A DNA stretch of 64,000 nt from JABDGM01 sp046349975. Its GTDB lineage: Bacteria > Planctomycetota > Planctomycetia > Pirellulales > Lacipirellulaceae. The notes under the pieces were generated by a model, which worked only from the letters and a program-made list of their open reading frames with translations, made no database searches and was not told the origin of the DNA. This document shows, in pieces, positions 34,455 to 43,439 of this stretch (the first letter of the stretch is position 1; every line of letters starts with the position of its first letter). Both the position numbers and the translations under genes were made by a program. The stretch is from positions 124,001-188,000 of the forward strand of contig JAXMBH010000005.1 of NCBI GenBank assembly GCA_046349975.1. The letters run 5' to 3'.

Positions 34455-35747
34455 ATGAACGCCAAGTACGCCTGCCACTCTCCGGAACACAAGATCGCCC
34501 GGCGACAGTTCTTGGGCTCGATGGCCGCGTTCGGCGCGGGCGCCTGTGCTGGCGGCCTTGGCGTGTTCTCCGCACCGGCCATCGCGGGGCAACTCCAAGC
34601 CGACCAGAAGCGCGTCGTCATCGTGAACATGGCTGGCGGCCTCAGTCAGCTCGAGAGCTGGGACCCCAAGCCGGGCACTGCAACGGGCGGGCCGTTCCGC
34701 GCGATTCCCACCTCGGTACCGGGGATCCACATCTCTGAACTGCTGCCAGATACGGCGAAGCAGATGCACCACCTGTGCCTCGTGCGCGGCGTCAACACGA
34801 GCGAGGACGACCACGGCAAAGGCCGCTACCTCATGTTCACCGGCCGTCGGCAGACGCCAGCCTCGGAGTATCCGGAAATTGGCGCCGTTGCGGCCAAGAG
34901 CCTCGCGCCAGTCGATAGTCCGCTGCCCGGCTACATTCTCGTCACGCCCGGCGGCGCGGGTGGGCGCGGTAACGAGTCGGCGTATCTCGGCCCGAAGTTC
35001 GCTAGCATACAACTCGGCAATGGCAAGCCGCCGCAAAACACGGTGCGGCCAGATGGGCTCAGCGAATCCTCCGAAGCGGCGCGGCAGACGTTCCGCCGCC
35101 ATGTCAACGATCAGTTTCTCAGCCGGCGCCGCACGGCCATTACCGAGGCGTTCACTTACTCATTCGAACAGGCCGAGCAGCTGATGCGCCAGCGCGACGC
35201 GTTTGATGTGAGCAAGGAGCCTGAACGGGATGCCGATCGCTACGGCAAATACGATTTTGGCCGGCACTGCCTGCTCGCCCGCCGGCTGCTCGAAAAGGGC
35301 ATCACCTGCGTGCAGCTCACGCACTCGAACTACGACACGCACAACGAGAATTTCAACTTCCACATCGAACAGCTCGGCGAGTTCGACAAGTCGTTTGCTT
35401 GCCTCGTCGCCGATCTGGCCGATCGCGGCATGCTGGAGAGCACGCTCATCGTCGTGCTCTCGGAGTTTGGCCGCACGCCGAACATCAACCTCTACCAAGG
35501 CCGCGACCACTGGTCGAAGGCCTGGTCGATCTGCATGGCCGGCTGCCGCATTCCGCGCGGGCACGTGTACGGCAAAACGAACGACGACGGCACGGCGGTG
35601 GTCGATGGCGAAGTGAATCACGGTGCACTGTTCCACACGTACCTCGAAGCGACCGGCGTCGATTCAACTGGCTCCTTCGTGATCGACGGCCGCAAGATGC
35701 CGATTGCCGACCCGGCCGAGGCAGCAGTGTCGGCACTCCTCACCTGA
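34455..35747 (+). CDS. DUF1501 protein with twin-arginine signal
   Basis: 430 residues from ATG 34455, with GGGGAG at 34441-34446. The N-terminus has a Tat signal (ARRQFLGSMAAFGAGACAGG), so the protein is exported folded. RVVIVNMAGGLSQLESWDPK, VRGVNTSEDDHGKGRYLM and STLIVVLSEFGRTPNIN are family blocks of DUF1501, a group related in fold to sulfatases and alkaline phosphatases. The Asp, His and Glu residues in these blocks could form a metal site. There is a gap of only 19 bases to the upstream DUF1549/DUF1553 gene and 9 to the WD40 gene. Partnership with the DUF1549/1553 protein is the rule in planctomycetes (recollection); the substrate is unknown. Confidence 0.9.
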   Translation: MNAKYACHSPEHKIARRQFLGSMAAFGAGACAGGLGVFSAPAIAGQLQADQKRVVIVNMAGGLSQLESWDPKPGTATGGPFRAIPTSVPGIHISELLPDTAKQMHHLCLVRGVNTSEDDHGKGRYLMFTGRRQTPASEYPEIGAVAAKSLAPVDSPLPGYILVTPGGAGGRGNESAYLGPKFASIQLGNGKPPQNTVRPDGLSESSEAARQTFRRHVNDQFLSRRRTAITEAFTYSFEQAEQLMRQRDAFDVSKEPERDADRYGKYDFGRHCLLARRLLEKGITCVQLTHSNYDTHNENFNFHIEQLGEFDKSFACLVADLADRGMLESTLIVVLSEFGRTPNINLYQGRDHWSKAWSICMAGCRIPRGHVYGKTNDDGTAVVDGEVNHGALFHTYLEATGVDSTGSFVIDGRKMPIADPAEAAVSALLT

Positions 35748-35756
35748 GAGTATGCC

Positions 35757-36767
35757 ATGACCGCCCCGGCAGGATTCGACCCGAAGCAGGCCAACGTCGT
35801 TTCGCAATGGCCGCACGATCGGCCGCTCAACGTGTGCCGGTTCGACCCCGCGGGCCGGTTCGTGTTTTGCGGAGCAGAAGACGCCAACGTGCAGCGATTC
35901 AAGCTGCCCGATGGCGCCCGGACGAGCTTCACCGGCGGGCACGAAACGTGGGTGCAAGCGATCGGCTTCTCGAAAGATGGCGCCCAACTCATCACCGGCG
36001 GTTGCGATGGCAAGCTCACCTGGTGGGAAACGGCCGCCGAAGCGCCCAAGCCGATCCGCTCGATCGAGGCCCACAAAGGCTGGATTCGCTCGCTTGATGT
36101 TAGCCCCGACGGCACGCTCATCGCCACCGGCGGGAACGACAACGGCGTGCGACTGTGGAACTTGGCCGACGGCAAGCTCGTGCGCGAGTTCCCCGGCCAC
36201 GAGCGCAATGTGTATAGCGTGCTCTTTCATCCGCAGGGCCAGTTCCTGCTGAGCGGCGATCTCATGGGCGTGCTCAATCAATGGGAGGTCGCCACAGGCA
36301 AGCTCGTGCGCACGTTCGACGCCAAGGCATTGCACACATACGAAGGCGGCCAGCAAGTCGACTTCGGCGGCATCCGCGCGCTCGCGATCGATCCCGAAAG
36401 CAAATGGCTCGCGGCCGGCGGACTCTACAAAGCCACTAACCCGCTGGGCGCCGTGCACGAGCCGCTCGTACTCTTGTTCAACTGGGAAACCCAGAAGCTC
36501 GAAAAGCAGCAAGTGGCCGACGGCATCACCGGCGGCGTCGTCTGGCGGCTGCGGTGGCTGGGCGACGGCTCGCTCATCGGCGCCAGCGGCGGCTCGACGG
36601 GCGGGTTTCTGTTGTTTTGGAAGCCAGATGCCGAAAAGGATTATCACCGGTTCCAGCTGCCCGTCCTCGCCCGCGATATGGACGTGCATCCCGATGGAAT
36701 CCAAGTCGCCACGGCGCACTCGGATAAGCATCTGCGCATCACACGGCTGGCGGCGAAGCCGGTTTAG
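35757..36767 (+). CDS. WD40 repeat protein
   Basis: 336 residues without a signal peptide. It consists of about six or seven WD40 blades: PLNVCRFDPAGRFVFCGAED, WVQAIGFSKDGAQLITGGCD, WIRSLDVSPDGTLIATGGND then GVRLWNLADGKLV, YSVLFHPQGQFLLSGDLMGV, and so on to VHPDGIQVATAHSDKHLRIT. It lies 9 bases after the DUF1501 gene and is surely co-transcribed. WD40 proteins give interaction platforms; here the partner may be the DUF1549/1553 or DUF1501 product, although both of those have export signals while this one shows none, which is a puzzle. Function otherwise unknown. Confidence 0.88.
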   Translation: MTAPAGFDPKQANVVSQWPHDRPLNVCRFDPAGRFVFCGAEDANVQRFKLPDGARTSFTGGHETWVQAIGFSKDGAQLITGGCDGKLTWWETAAEAPKPIRSIEAHKGWIRSLDVSPDGTLIATGGNDNGVRLWNLADGKLVREFPGHERNVYSVLFHPQGQFLLSGDLMGVLNQWEVATGKLVRTFDAKALHTYEGGQQVDFGGIRALAIDPESKWLAAGGLYKATNPLGAVHEPLVLLFNWETQKLEKQQVADGITGGVVWRLRWLGDGSLIGASGGSTGGFLLFWKPDAEKDYHRFQLPVLARDMDVHPDGIQVATAHSDKHLRITRLAAKPV

Positions 36768-36901
36768 CGGGAATAACGCCTCACCGAAATGTTATTTTGT
36801 GATGAGGGCTTATCGACATGACGCACGAACGATTGTGGCATAAGTCCCAGTAGCCCACGGTTTCGGGTACGCCGATATCCGCCGCCCAACTACAGGAAGC
36901 G

Positions 36902-37612
36902 CTACCGGCAAATGGGTAGCGGGCAAATCCCCGGCGCGCCGTCGCCGGTTAAAGTGATGAATCCCGCGCCGCGGGCAATCGAGAGGATGCCGGCGACGAC
37001 GACGCACCAAGCGGCGATTCGCAGCACGCGGCCGCGCGAGGTGTGGCTCAGCAGCGTGCCGCCGCAGCCGGCGAGGATCATGAGCGGGGCGGTGCCGGCG
37101 CCGAAGGTGGTCATGATCAGCACGCCGCGGGCGATGTCGGCGGTGCTGGCGGCGATCGCGAGGAAAGCATACACGAGCCCGCAGGGAATGAAGCCCGTGA
37201 ATACGCCGGCTAGTAAGGCGCTCGTGTAGCTGGGGCCGGTCAGCAATGTTTTTAGCCATTGGGCCGACGCGCAGCTGGTCACCGGCGACCACCAGCCGGC
37301 CGGGATGCGCAGCTGCCCGGCATACGAGAGCCCCATCACGACGAGGAAACTGCCGGCGAGGATCGACAGCACGGCCTGCACGTTTACGATCGTGGCGGGC
37401 TGCCGCACGAGCCACCAGCCGGAGAACGCCGCGACGACGCCGAGGAAACAGTATGTGAAAATGCGGCCAATCGTGAACACGAACTGCCTGGCCACATTCT
37501 TGCGCGCGCGGGCCTGGTTCGCTCCGAGCGCAAGCGCGAGCGGCCCGCACATGCCGACGCAGTGCGACGAGCCAAGAAAGCCGCCGATGAATATGAGTGG
37601 GAGCTCGGTCAT
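36902..37612 (-). CDS. SafE/TauE-like (UreH-domain) membrane protein of the cbb3 oxidase cluster
   Basis: 236 residues with six membrane helices. The two duplicated motifs GGFLGSSHCVGMCGPLAL and GVFTGFIPCGLVYAFLAI are those of the sulfite exporter TauE/SafE subgroup (UreH_2, CcdA-like) commonly found beside ccoI. The Cys and His residues suggest copper or thiol handling during oxidase assembly. It is the last gene of the minus-strand oxidase cluster, separated from ccoI by a 175-bp inverted-repeat element that fills the whole spacer. It converges with the WD40 gene across 134 bases. Confidence 0.83.
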   Translation of the reverse strand: MTELPLIFIGGFLGSSHCVGMCGPLALALGANQARARKNVARQFVFTIGRIFTYCFLGVVAAFSGWWLVRQPATIVNVQAVLSILAGSFLVVMGLSYAGQLRIPAGWWSPVTSCASAQWLKTLLTGPSYTSALLAGVFTGFIPCGLVYAFLAIAASTADIARGVLIMTTFGAGTAPLMILAGCGGTLLSHTSRGRVLRIAAWCVVVAGILSIARGAGFITLTGDGAPGICPLPICR

Positions 37613-37626
37613 AGTCTGTGGATAAC

Positions 37627-37801
37627 CTCACGCAAAGGCGCGAAGATGCAAAACCAAGAAAAGCAGATTAACCACAAAGGACACGAAGAACACGACGTAA
37701 GAAAAAGAGTAAAACTGAGAGCAAATCAATCGGCGTTTCGTCGTCGTGTTCGTCGCGTCCTTTGCGGTTCAAGCGTATTGGTCTTCGCGTCTTGGCGTGA
37801 G
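37627..37801. repeat. Nested inverted-repeat element without a gene
   Basis: Outer arms: 37627-37649 (CTCACGCAAAGGCGCGAAGA, then TGC) and 37782-37801 (TCTTCGCGTCTTGGCGTGAG). Inner arms: 37670-37697 (AACCACAAAGGACACGAAGA, then ACACGACG) and 37742-37769, its reverse complement with about two mismatches. The inner arms are those that flank the GxxExxY gene at 59507-59970; the outer arms are those of 8999-9171. Its right edge touches the ccoI stop codon. Confidence 0.75.
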
Positions 37802-40069
37802 TCATGATGTAGTCTGCAATTCCGGTGTGGCTTCAGTTGGTTCGGGAATTTGACTGGCGACATGCGCGAATGAACTGGATGCCGTGTCCATCGCGAGGTT
37901 CGCCGCGTTCGCGGGTGCTATTTCGCCCGCCATTTCGGGAAACCGATTCAGCCGCAGCGAATTCGTGATCACGAACACGCTGCTTGCGACCATCGACATG
38001 GCGGAAAAGATCGGGCTCAGCCGGCCGGTGGCCGCGAGCGCGATGCCGATGATGTTGTAGCTGAACGACCAGCACAGGTTCTGCTGAATGATCCGGATGG
38101 TTTGCCGGGCGAGTTCGATCGTCCACGGCAGACGCAGCAGGTCGTTCGACAGCAGGCACACGGCGGCTGACTCGCGCGAGAGATCGGCGCCGCAGCCCAT
38201 CGCGATGCCGATGTCGCTGGCCGCGAGTGCCGGGGCGTCGTTAAGGCCGTCGCCAATCATCGCCACCGGACCGAACCGCTCGCGGGCAGTCTGAATGGCC
38301 GCGACTTTGTCTTCCGGCAACTGCTCGGCAATCACCGGCACGCCGAGTGCCTCGGCGAGCCGCGCGGCGCGCGGCCGGCGATCGCCCGTCGCCACGGCCA
38401 CCTGCAAGCCAAGCCGATTGCACTCGGCCAAAGCGGCGGGCGCTTCGGGCCGCACTTCCTCGCGAAACACAAACACACCGCGGGCGCGGCCGGCCCAACC
38501 GATGCAAGAGAGCGGCGCATCATTTCCACCGGCCGCTTGCACCGCCTGCCACAAATGATCGGCCACCGTGAACCCCTCGGCCGCGAACCATTGCGGGCTT
38601 CCCAACAGCACATGCCGCGAGCCGTCGACCATTTCGCGGTCATCGTGCCAGCGCCCCGATATACCCTTGCCTGGAATTGTTTCAATGTCGTCGATCGCGC
38701 CATGCAGCGTCGCATTCGCGGCGAAGCGCTGAATGGCGAGCGAGAAGGAATGGCTCGATACGGCGGCGAGTTGCAACGCCATTTGCAGCGCAACATTGTG
38801 GTCTTCAGGATCATCGGGCACGAAGGCATGCACGGCTGCTTCGCCGGTTGTAATCGTGCCCGTCTTGTCGAACAGCGCGGCCTTCGCGCCGGCGAGTCGT
38901 TCGATCGATGGGCCATGGCGAAACAGCACATGCCCCTTGGCAGCCCGGCCGAGGGCGACCCACATGACCATCGGCGTCGCCAGGCCAAGTGCGCACGGAC
39001 ACGCAATGAGGGTAACCGCCAGTCCCGCCAGGATGCCGGCGTCGAGGCCTTCCCGCTGCCCGTGCCACCATGCAGCGCCGATGGCGACGACGGCAACCAC
39101 GGGCACGAACCACGCGGTCACCCGGTCGGCGAGCCGTTGATATTGCCCGCGAGCACGGCGCGACTTTCGCACCAGGTCGAGCATCCGCGAGACCGTCTCC
39201 GCGCCGGCCGCCGCAGTGACTTCGAGCTGCAAGTCGCCGTCGATGTTGAGCGTGCCGCTGCGCACCAGGTCGCCGGGGCCGCGGCTCACGGGCCCGCATT
39301 CACCGGTGACAATCTGCTCATCCACGTCACCCTGGCCCTGCGTTATGACTCCATCGACGCCGAACCGCTCGCCGGGAAACACTCGCAATCGATCGCCGAC
39401 AGCAACGTTCTCGCGCGGCTCGTCGACGACACGATCATCGCGAACCGCATGCACTTGCGGCGGCAACAGCTTGGCAATGGCATCGAGCGCCTGATTCGAG
39501 CGAACTTTGCCTTGCGCTTCGAACCACCGGCCCAGCGTTACGAACAGCAAGATCATCGACGCGACATCGAAGTAGATATGTTCACGGTTGGCGATCACGC
39601 TCCAGAGCGAATAGGCAACGGCGGAAGCCACGCCGACCAGTAGCAACAGGTCGGTCGTCACCACGCGCCGCCGCACGGCTTGCCACACGCCGGCGGCGAC
39701 CGGTTCGCCGAGGAGAAACAGGACCGGCAGGCAGAAGATTAGCGCGAGGTAGCGGAAAAGGTCATGAATGGCCGCGGCCAAGGGGCCCGACGTGCCCCAC
39801 TGGTCTCCGTACACGTCGGTAGTCCACAGCGCCATGCTGAAGACCATCACGTTCATGGCGAAGAACACGCCGAGGCCGAGCTTGATGAGCGTGCGGCGGA
39901 CGTGCGCGTCGCTGGCGTCGGTCGTCATCACCGAAGCCGCGAACCGGCAGCCGCTGCAGCAATACTCAGGCGAAAGGGCCGCACCCGCCACGCGGCGAAG
40001 TCGACTGCCGCCCGGAACCGGCAGCCCGCAGTAGTCGCACGAAACGTCGGTGGCGAATTCACTGCTCAC
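37802..40069 (-). CDS. ccoI: Copper-translocating P1B-type ATPase of the cbb3 oxidase cluster
   Basis: 755 residues, inner membrane. The N-terminus has a zinc-finger-like CDYCGLPVPGG ... YCCSGCRFA segment, as in CcoI/FixI. A separate HMA domain with GMxCxxC is not seen. LIACPCALGLATPMV is the metal-translocation CPC motif, DKTGTITTGEA holds the phosphorylated Asp, and GDGLNDAPALAASDIGIAMG is the hinge. CcoI delivers copper for CuB assembly in cbb3 oxidases. Its start overlaps the stop of the upstream small gene (ATGA at 40066-40069). The C-terminus carries about 45 extra residues after the last helices. Confidence 0.93.
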   Translation of the reverse strand: MSSEFATDVSCDYCGLPVPGGSRLRRVAGAALSPEYCCSGCRFAASVMTTDASDAHVRRTLIKLGLGVFFAMNVMVFSMALWTTDVYGDQWGTSGPLAAAIHDLFRYLALIFCLPVLFLLGEPVAAGVWQAVRRRVVTTDLLLLVGVASAVAYSLWSVIANREHIYFDVASMILLFVTLGRWFEAQGKVRSNQALDAIAKLLPPQVHAVRDDRVVDEPRENVAVGDRLRVFPGERFGVDGVITQGQGDVDEQIVTGECGPVSRGPGDLVRSGTLNIDGDLQLEVTAAAGAETVSRMLDLVRKSRRARGQYQRLADRVTAWFVPVVAVVAIGAAWWHGQREGLDAGILAGLAVTLIACPCALGLATPMVMWVALGRAAKGHVLFRHGPSIERLAGAKAALFDKTGTITTGEAAVHAFVPDDPEDHNVALQMALQLAAVSSHSFSLAIQRFAANATLHGAIDDIETIPGKGISGRWHDDREMVDGSRHVLLGSPQWFAAEGFTVADHLWQAVQAAGGNDAPLSCIGWAGRARGVFVFREEVRPEAPAALAECNRLGLQVAVATGDRRPRAARLAEALGVPVIAEQLPEDKVAAIQTARERFGPVAMIGDGLNDAPALAASDIGIAMGCGADLSRESAAVCLLSNDLLRLPWTIELARQTIRIIQQNLCWSFSYNIIGIALAATGRLSPIFSAMSMVASSVFVITNSLRLNRFPEMAGEIAPANAANLAMDTASSSFAHVASQIPEPTEATPELQTTS

Positions 40070-40269
40070 GGCGGGTTGAGGATCTCAGTTTGCAGATCCG
40101 GGAACAGATACTTGATGACATAGTATATGGCAAAGACCCAGAAACCCAGCCACAACAGTCTAATGTACCAAGGTATACGATTGCCGACGTAGTTGTGGAA
40201 ACGGCTCTCCCGCCGCGCCGTGCCGTTCGGGTCCACTTGGGCGTCGGCCGCTTGTTTCGTTTGACTCAT
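40066..40269 (-). CDS. Small one-helix membrane protein of the oxidase cluster (CcoP N-domain-like)
   Basis: 67 residues with one membrane helix: NRIPWYIRLLWLGFWVFAIY, followed by YVIKYLFPDL. The short polar N-terminus, then a Trp-containing motif, a single helix and an aromatic/Pro end resemble the N-terminal anchor domain of CcoP (FixP_N). In this cluster the dihaem cytochrome is a separate lipoprotein, so the anchor may have become its own subunit (inference). It is coupled to ccoI by a 4-base overlap and lies 8 bases after the preceding gene. Confidence 0.7.
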   Translation of the reverse strand: MSQTKQAADAQVDPNGTARRESRFHNYVGNRIPWYIRLLWLGFWVFAIYYVIKYLFPDLQTEILNPP

Positions 40270-40277
40270 GGTCGATC

Positions 40278-40607
40278 CTACTTTTCTTCCCAGATCGAAA
40301 ACGGTTTTCCCGCCGCGTCCAACCGTTGTTCGTTTTCCAACATGGTTCGCTTGGGTTGTTCGATATCGTGAAACATGCCGTTCATCGCGGCCCAGCCGAA
40401 CATGAATAGGAACCCGACACCCGCCATCAGGTAGTTGACGATCGGCGTCACCGCAAATGCACCGTCAGGGTCGTACTCGGCCACGAGAACGAGGTCATAA
40501 AACTTGATGAAAAAGAAGATGCCGGCCACGACCACGATGAAAACGAACAGAATCGTCGTCATCACTGGCATGCGAGCGGCGCCGCGGCGATTGAGTTTGG
40601 GTAACAC
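40278..40607 (-). CDS. Small two-helix membrane protein of the oxidase cluster
   Basis: 109 residues starting with GTG 40605-40607 (GGAG 8 bases upstream). Two membrane helices, MTTILFVFIVVVAGIFFFIK and IVNYLMAGVGFLFMFGWAAM, are followed by a polar tail (MFHDIEQPKRTMLENEQRLD). It has no haem or copper motif. Its location directly after ccoO suggests an accessory subunit or assembly factor comparable in position to CcoQ/CcoH. I do not recognise a named family. Later Met13 or Met16 could also serve as starts. Confidence 0.7.
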   Translation of the reverse strand: MLPKLNRRGAARMPVMTTILFVFIVVVAGIFFFIKFYDLVLVAEYDPDGAFAVTPIVNYLMAGVGFLFMFGWAAMNGMFHDIEQPKRTMLENEQRLDAAGKPFSIWEEK

Positions 40608-40611
40608 GTGA

Positions 40612-41268
40612 CTACTCCAAAGGATTCGACATCATTTCGTCGATGGTTTGATACTTCTCGTACATCGGGTAGCTGTCGAGCCACGAGCCGAGCCACTGGA
40701 CGTACAGGATGAGCGCGAGGCCGCGTTTGTTGGGCTTATCCGGCTCGCCGTCGAAGAACCAGGGGTAGCGCGGCATGGGAGACCCCGGCGACACGGACGG
40801 CGGATCAAAAAAGTGCACGGAGTGCCAGTCGCTGCCGCGGCGGCCGCCTTCGCGGCTCAAATCGGGCCCGACGCGCCGCGTGCCGAACAGCACCGGCCGC
40901 TGCAATTCGTTCTGATACTCGACGGTTTGCGCGACCGGACCCCAGCGGCGACTCTCATTCGACACCGGCCGCACGAATTGGCTGTGGCAGTGCCAGCAAC
41001 CTTCACCCACGTACACTTGCCGGCCGAGCCGCAGCGCCTCGGCCGCCTTCTCGGGCGTGGGCTTGTCGAAGTACTTTTGGAACTGCTCGGGGTACCGCAG
41101 ATTCAGGTCCTCGAACTGGTACATCACGTTTTCTGTGACTAGCTGTTCGGCCGTCTTCTCTGGCAGATGGCGATACATCAAGATCGGCACGATCGCGTTC
41201 GAAAGGAACGCGAACAGGAAGAACCCCAGCCCGCCAATCAACAACACGCCCGACTTATTTTCAAACAT
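40612..41268 (-). CDS. ccoO: cbb3-type cytochrome c oxidase subunit II (monohaem)
   Basis: 218 residues, similar to usual CcoO. A single N-terminal membrane helix (GVLLIGGLGFFLFAFLSNAI) anchors a periplasmic c-type cytochrome with Cys91-W-H-Cys94-His95 (GEGCWHCHSQFVRPV). SRRWGPVAQTVEYQNELQRP and GPDLSREGGRRGSDWH, with VSPGSPMPRYPW supplying the axial Met, match CcoO closely. It passes electrons to the CcoN haem b/b3-CuB centre. It lies 33 bases after ccoN and 4 bases before the next small gene, within one operon. Confidence 0.94.
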   Translation of the reverse strand: MFENKSGVLLIGGLGFFLFAFLSNAIVPILMYRHLPEKTAEQLVTENVMYQFEDLNLRYPEQFQKYFDKPTPEKAAEALRLGRQVYVGEGCWHCHSQFVRPVSNESRRWGPVAQTVEYQNELQRPVLFGTRRVGPDLSREGGRRGSDWHSVHFFDPPSVSPGSPMPRYPWFFDGEPDKPNKRGLALILYVQWLGSWLDSYPMYEKYQTIDEMMSNPLE

Positions 41269-41301
41269 GGAATTTCAGTTTTGAGGAATCGTTTGATTGA
41301 A

Positions 41302-42744
41302 TTACGTTGCCGACCAGGCGGCGTTGTACGTGCTGGGCTCAACGGCGATGCCCGAGCGAGCGGCGGCGCGGGACAGCTGCCAGGTTCTTACGAGGTTGTA
41401 CACGAAGCAGCATTGGCCGCCGATCATGCCGAGGCCGGCGAACAGGCGGACGACCCAGAATGGCTGCGATACGTTCACCGACGCATCCCACGGCTGCATC
41501 GAGACCCAATAGAAGCCCTGGAACAGGCCCAGCAGAATGAGATCCGACGCCATGATCAAAATGCCGACGGCCGAGAGCCAGTAGTGCCACTCGGCGAGGG
41601 TCTTGCTGTACCACGGGTGCCGCAACAGCCGCGGAAAGAGGTACGTCATCATACCGAGGAACCACATGCCGAACACGCCGAACATGACGAGGTGGGCGTG
41701 GCCGACGACCCAGTCGGTGAAGTGAATCACCTTCTGGAACGTGAGCGTCACCTGCATGGAGCATTGCAGGCAGGTAAGGAAGTAAAACACCATGCCGGTG
41801 TAGAACCAACGAATCGGCAAGTTCGTGAAGAACGCCCGCCCGTTGCCCCAGAGTGTGCCAAAGAAGTTGATGATGACGGTCGTGACCACGAATTCAACCG
41901 CCACGGTCGAGACGATGGCCCCGTACTGCAGGAACATCGGAATCGGCGTGTACAGGAAGTGGTGAATGCCATTGAGCGGATAGAAAAACGCGAGGCCCCA
42001 GAAACCGACGAGCGATAGCCCATGACTCCAAATCGGCTTCTGCAGCAGGATGGGCACGAAATAATACATGAGTCCCCAGGCGAGCGGCGTCACGAACAGG
42101 CCGACGAGGTCGTGAATAAAAAGGCCTTGCACGGCGCCGGCGCTCGTGCCGCCGACGAAGTATTGGGGCATGAAGTTGCCCATGGCATAAGTGAGGAACG
42201 TCCATACGAACGCTGCCATGAAATACCACAGCGTCACGTACATCGGGCCCTTCATTTGAATGATCGGCGCCATAAAGTTGATCGCCACCAGCAGCAAGCC
42301 AACTTGCGCGAGCGGATCGATCCACACGGGCGTTTCCCCCCATTCCACCGCTTGGGCTTGCCCCATCAGAATGCCGGCGGCGGTGCTCAGCACCACGACT
42401 TGCCACGCCACAAAGATGAAATAGGACAACCATCGACTCAGCACCGGCTTGAGCGTGAGCCGCGGAATGGCCCAGTGCAGCGCGCCGAGAAAGCAGTTCG
42501 CGATGAAGCCGTAGGCGATCGCATTGGTGTGGATCATGCGCCACCGGCCGGGCGACATGTATTCGGCCATGCCGTCGTGCGGATTCCAATGCACGAGCTG
42601 CAGCGCCATGATCAGGCCGCCCAGTAGTGACACGAAGAAGTAGCACAGCGCGGCTACGAAGTACCACAGCACAAGCCGCTCTTCCACCAGGTCTTCGTGC
42701 CCGACGGGTTCGGCGGGCATTGTCAATGAGTTCGGAGTATTCAT
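41302..42744 (-). CDS. ccoN: cbb3-type cytochrome c oxidase catalytic subunit I
   Basis: 480 residues with about twelve membrane helices. RMIHTNAIAYGFIANCFLGA gives a haem b His, GLFIHDLVGLFVTPLAWGLM the CuB/haem region, PLNGIHHFLYTPIPM the CuB His pair, and HFTDWVVGHAHLVMFGVFGM the haem His pair. Reduction of O2 to water with proton pumping is the expected activity, at high oxygen affinity. The start is ATG 42742-42744, whose first bases overlap the stop of the upstream gene (ATGA), so coupling is expected. A frame reaching 43065 is only an antisense-like extension over the neighbouring gene. Relative to proteobacterial CcoN some motifs are divergent. Confidence 0.92.
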   Translation of the reverse strand: MNTPNSLTMPAEPVGHEDLVEERLVLWYFVAALCYFFVSLLGGLIMALQLVHWNPHDGMAEYMSPGRWRMIHTNAIAYGFIANCFLGALHWAIPRLTLKPVLSRWLSYFIFVAWQVVVLSTAAGILMGQAQAVEWGETPVWIDPLAQVGLLLVAINFMAPIIQMKGPMYVTLWYFMAAFVWTFLTYAMGNFMPQYFVGGTSAGAVQGLFIHDLVGLFVTPLAWGLMYYFVPILLQKPIWSHGLSLVGFWGLAFFYPLNGIHHFLYTPIPMFLQYGAIVSTVAVEFVVTTVIINFFGTLWGNGRAFFTNLPIRWFYTGMVFYFLTCLQCSMQVTLTFQKVIHFTDWVVGHAHLVMFGVFGMWFLGMMTYLFPRLLRHPWYSKTLAEWHYWLSAVGILIMASDLILLGLFQGFYWVSMQPWDASVNVSQPFWVVRLFAGLGMIGGQCCFVYNLVRTWQLSRAAARSGIAVEPSTYNAAWSAT

Positions 42745-43373
42745 ATTTGTTCCGTCGGACGGCGATAGGCCGTGAAATCCCCCAGCGGGTAAACAATTGC
42801 CAAAGTCCAGCCAAACACCAAATGCGTCGCGGCTGCCACGTACCACGGCACGCGATTCACGATGTAATTCTCCGGCGACATGTTCTTCACCACCGCCGGT
42901 TGCAGCCACGAGAGGATGCCATAGTACATGATCACCCAAATGACGAGCGACACGACGCTGGCCACCATAAGTCGCTTGGCGAGCGAGGCTCCGGCCGTCC
43001 AGCGGGTCAGGGCCAGGTACACGGGAATACCAAGCAACATGCCGGTACCCAGGTACAAGCAGCACCCCACCGCCAGGGCGAGCCCGCTGCTGAGTTCTAA
43101 CGCTTTGTCGCCCAACGGAAACGTCAAATACACCTGGATGAGCTGTAGCGGATTCTTATCAACTAACGACGACCCAACGATGTTGAGCAGCAAACTGCTC
43201 ATCGCGCCAAAAATTCCCAGCATGAAGCCGGTCGTGGCGAAGTACGCGGTGTAGTAGCCGTGCGGCTGAAACGGTTGAGCGGCTTCTTCCGCTCCGAGTT
43301 CACCCTTTAGCCGGGCTGCTCGTTGTTCGAGCTCGTCCAATTCTCGCTGTTTGTCTTGGGCGGAGTTCGGCAT
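42741..43373 (-). CDS. Membrane protein of unknown function between cytochrome c and ccoN
   Basis: 210 residues. A charged coiled-coil start (DKQRELDELEQRAARLKGEL) is followed by about five membrane helices (TTGFMLGIFGAMSSLLLNIV; LALAVGCCLYLGTGMLLGIP; RLMVASVVSLVIWVIMYYGI; YVAAATHLVFGWTLAIVYPL). The last helix contains a His in a position that could bind haem, but this is speculation. It is coupled to ccoN by a 4-base overlap. The position and helix number suggest an additional oxidase subunit or quinol/cytochrome coupling partner peculiar to this lineage. No named family recognised. Confidence 0.75.
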   Translation of the reverse strand: MPNSAQDKQRELDELEQRAARLKGELGAEEAAQPFQPHGYYTAYFATTGFMLGIFGAMSSLLLNIVGSSLVDKNPLQLIQVYLTFPLGDKALELSSGLALAVGCCLYLGTGMLLGIPVYLALTRWTAGASLAKRLMVASVVSLVIWVIMYYGILSWLQPAVVKNMSPENYIVNRVPWYVAAATHLVFGWTLAIVYPLGDFTAYRRPTEQI

Positions 43374-43439
43374 AGTGGTTTATACGTTCGAGATACGAAG
43401 GAATAGAATCGGGGAGTAGAGGACCGCAGAGATCGTAGG

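Noticed and set aside
37259..37807. 182-residue plus-strand frame containing NHKGHEEHD
   Set aside because: It is antisense to the SafE-like gene and then translates the inverted-repeat arm; no GxxExxY domain follows.
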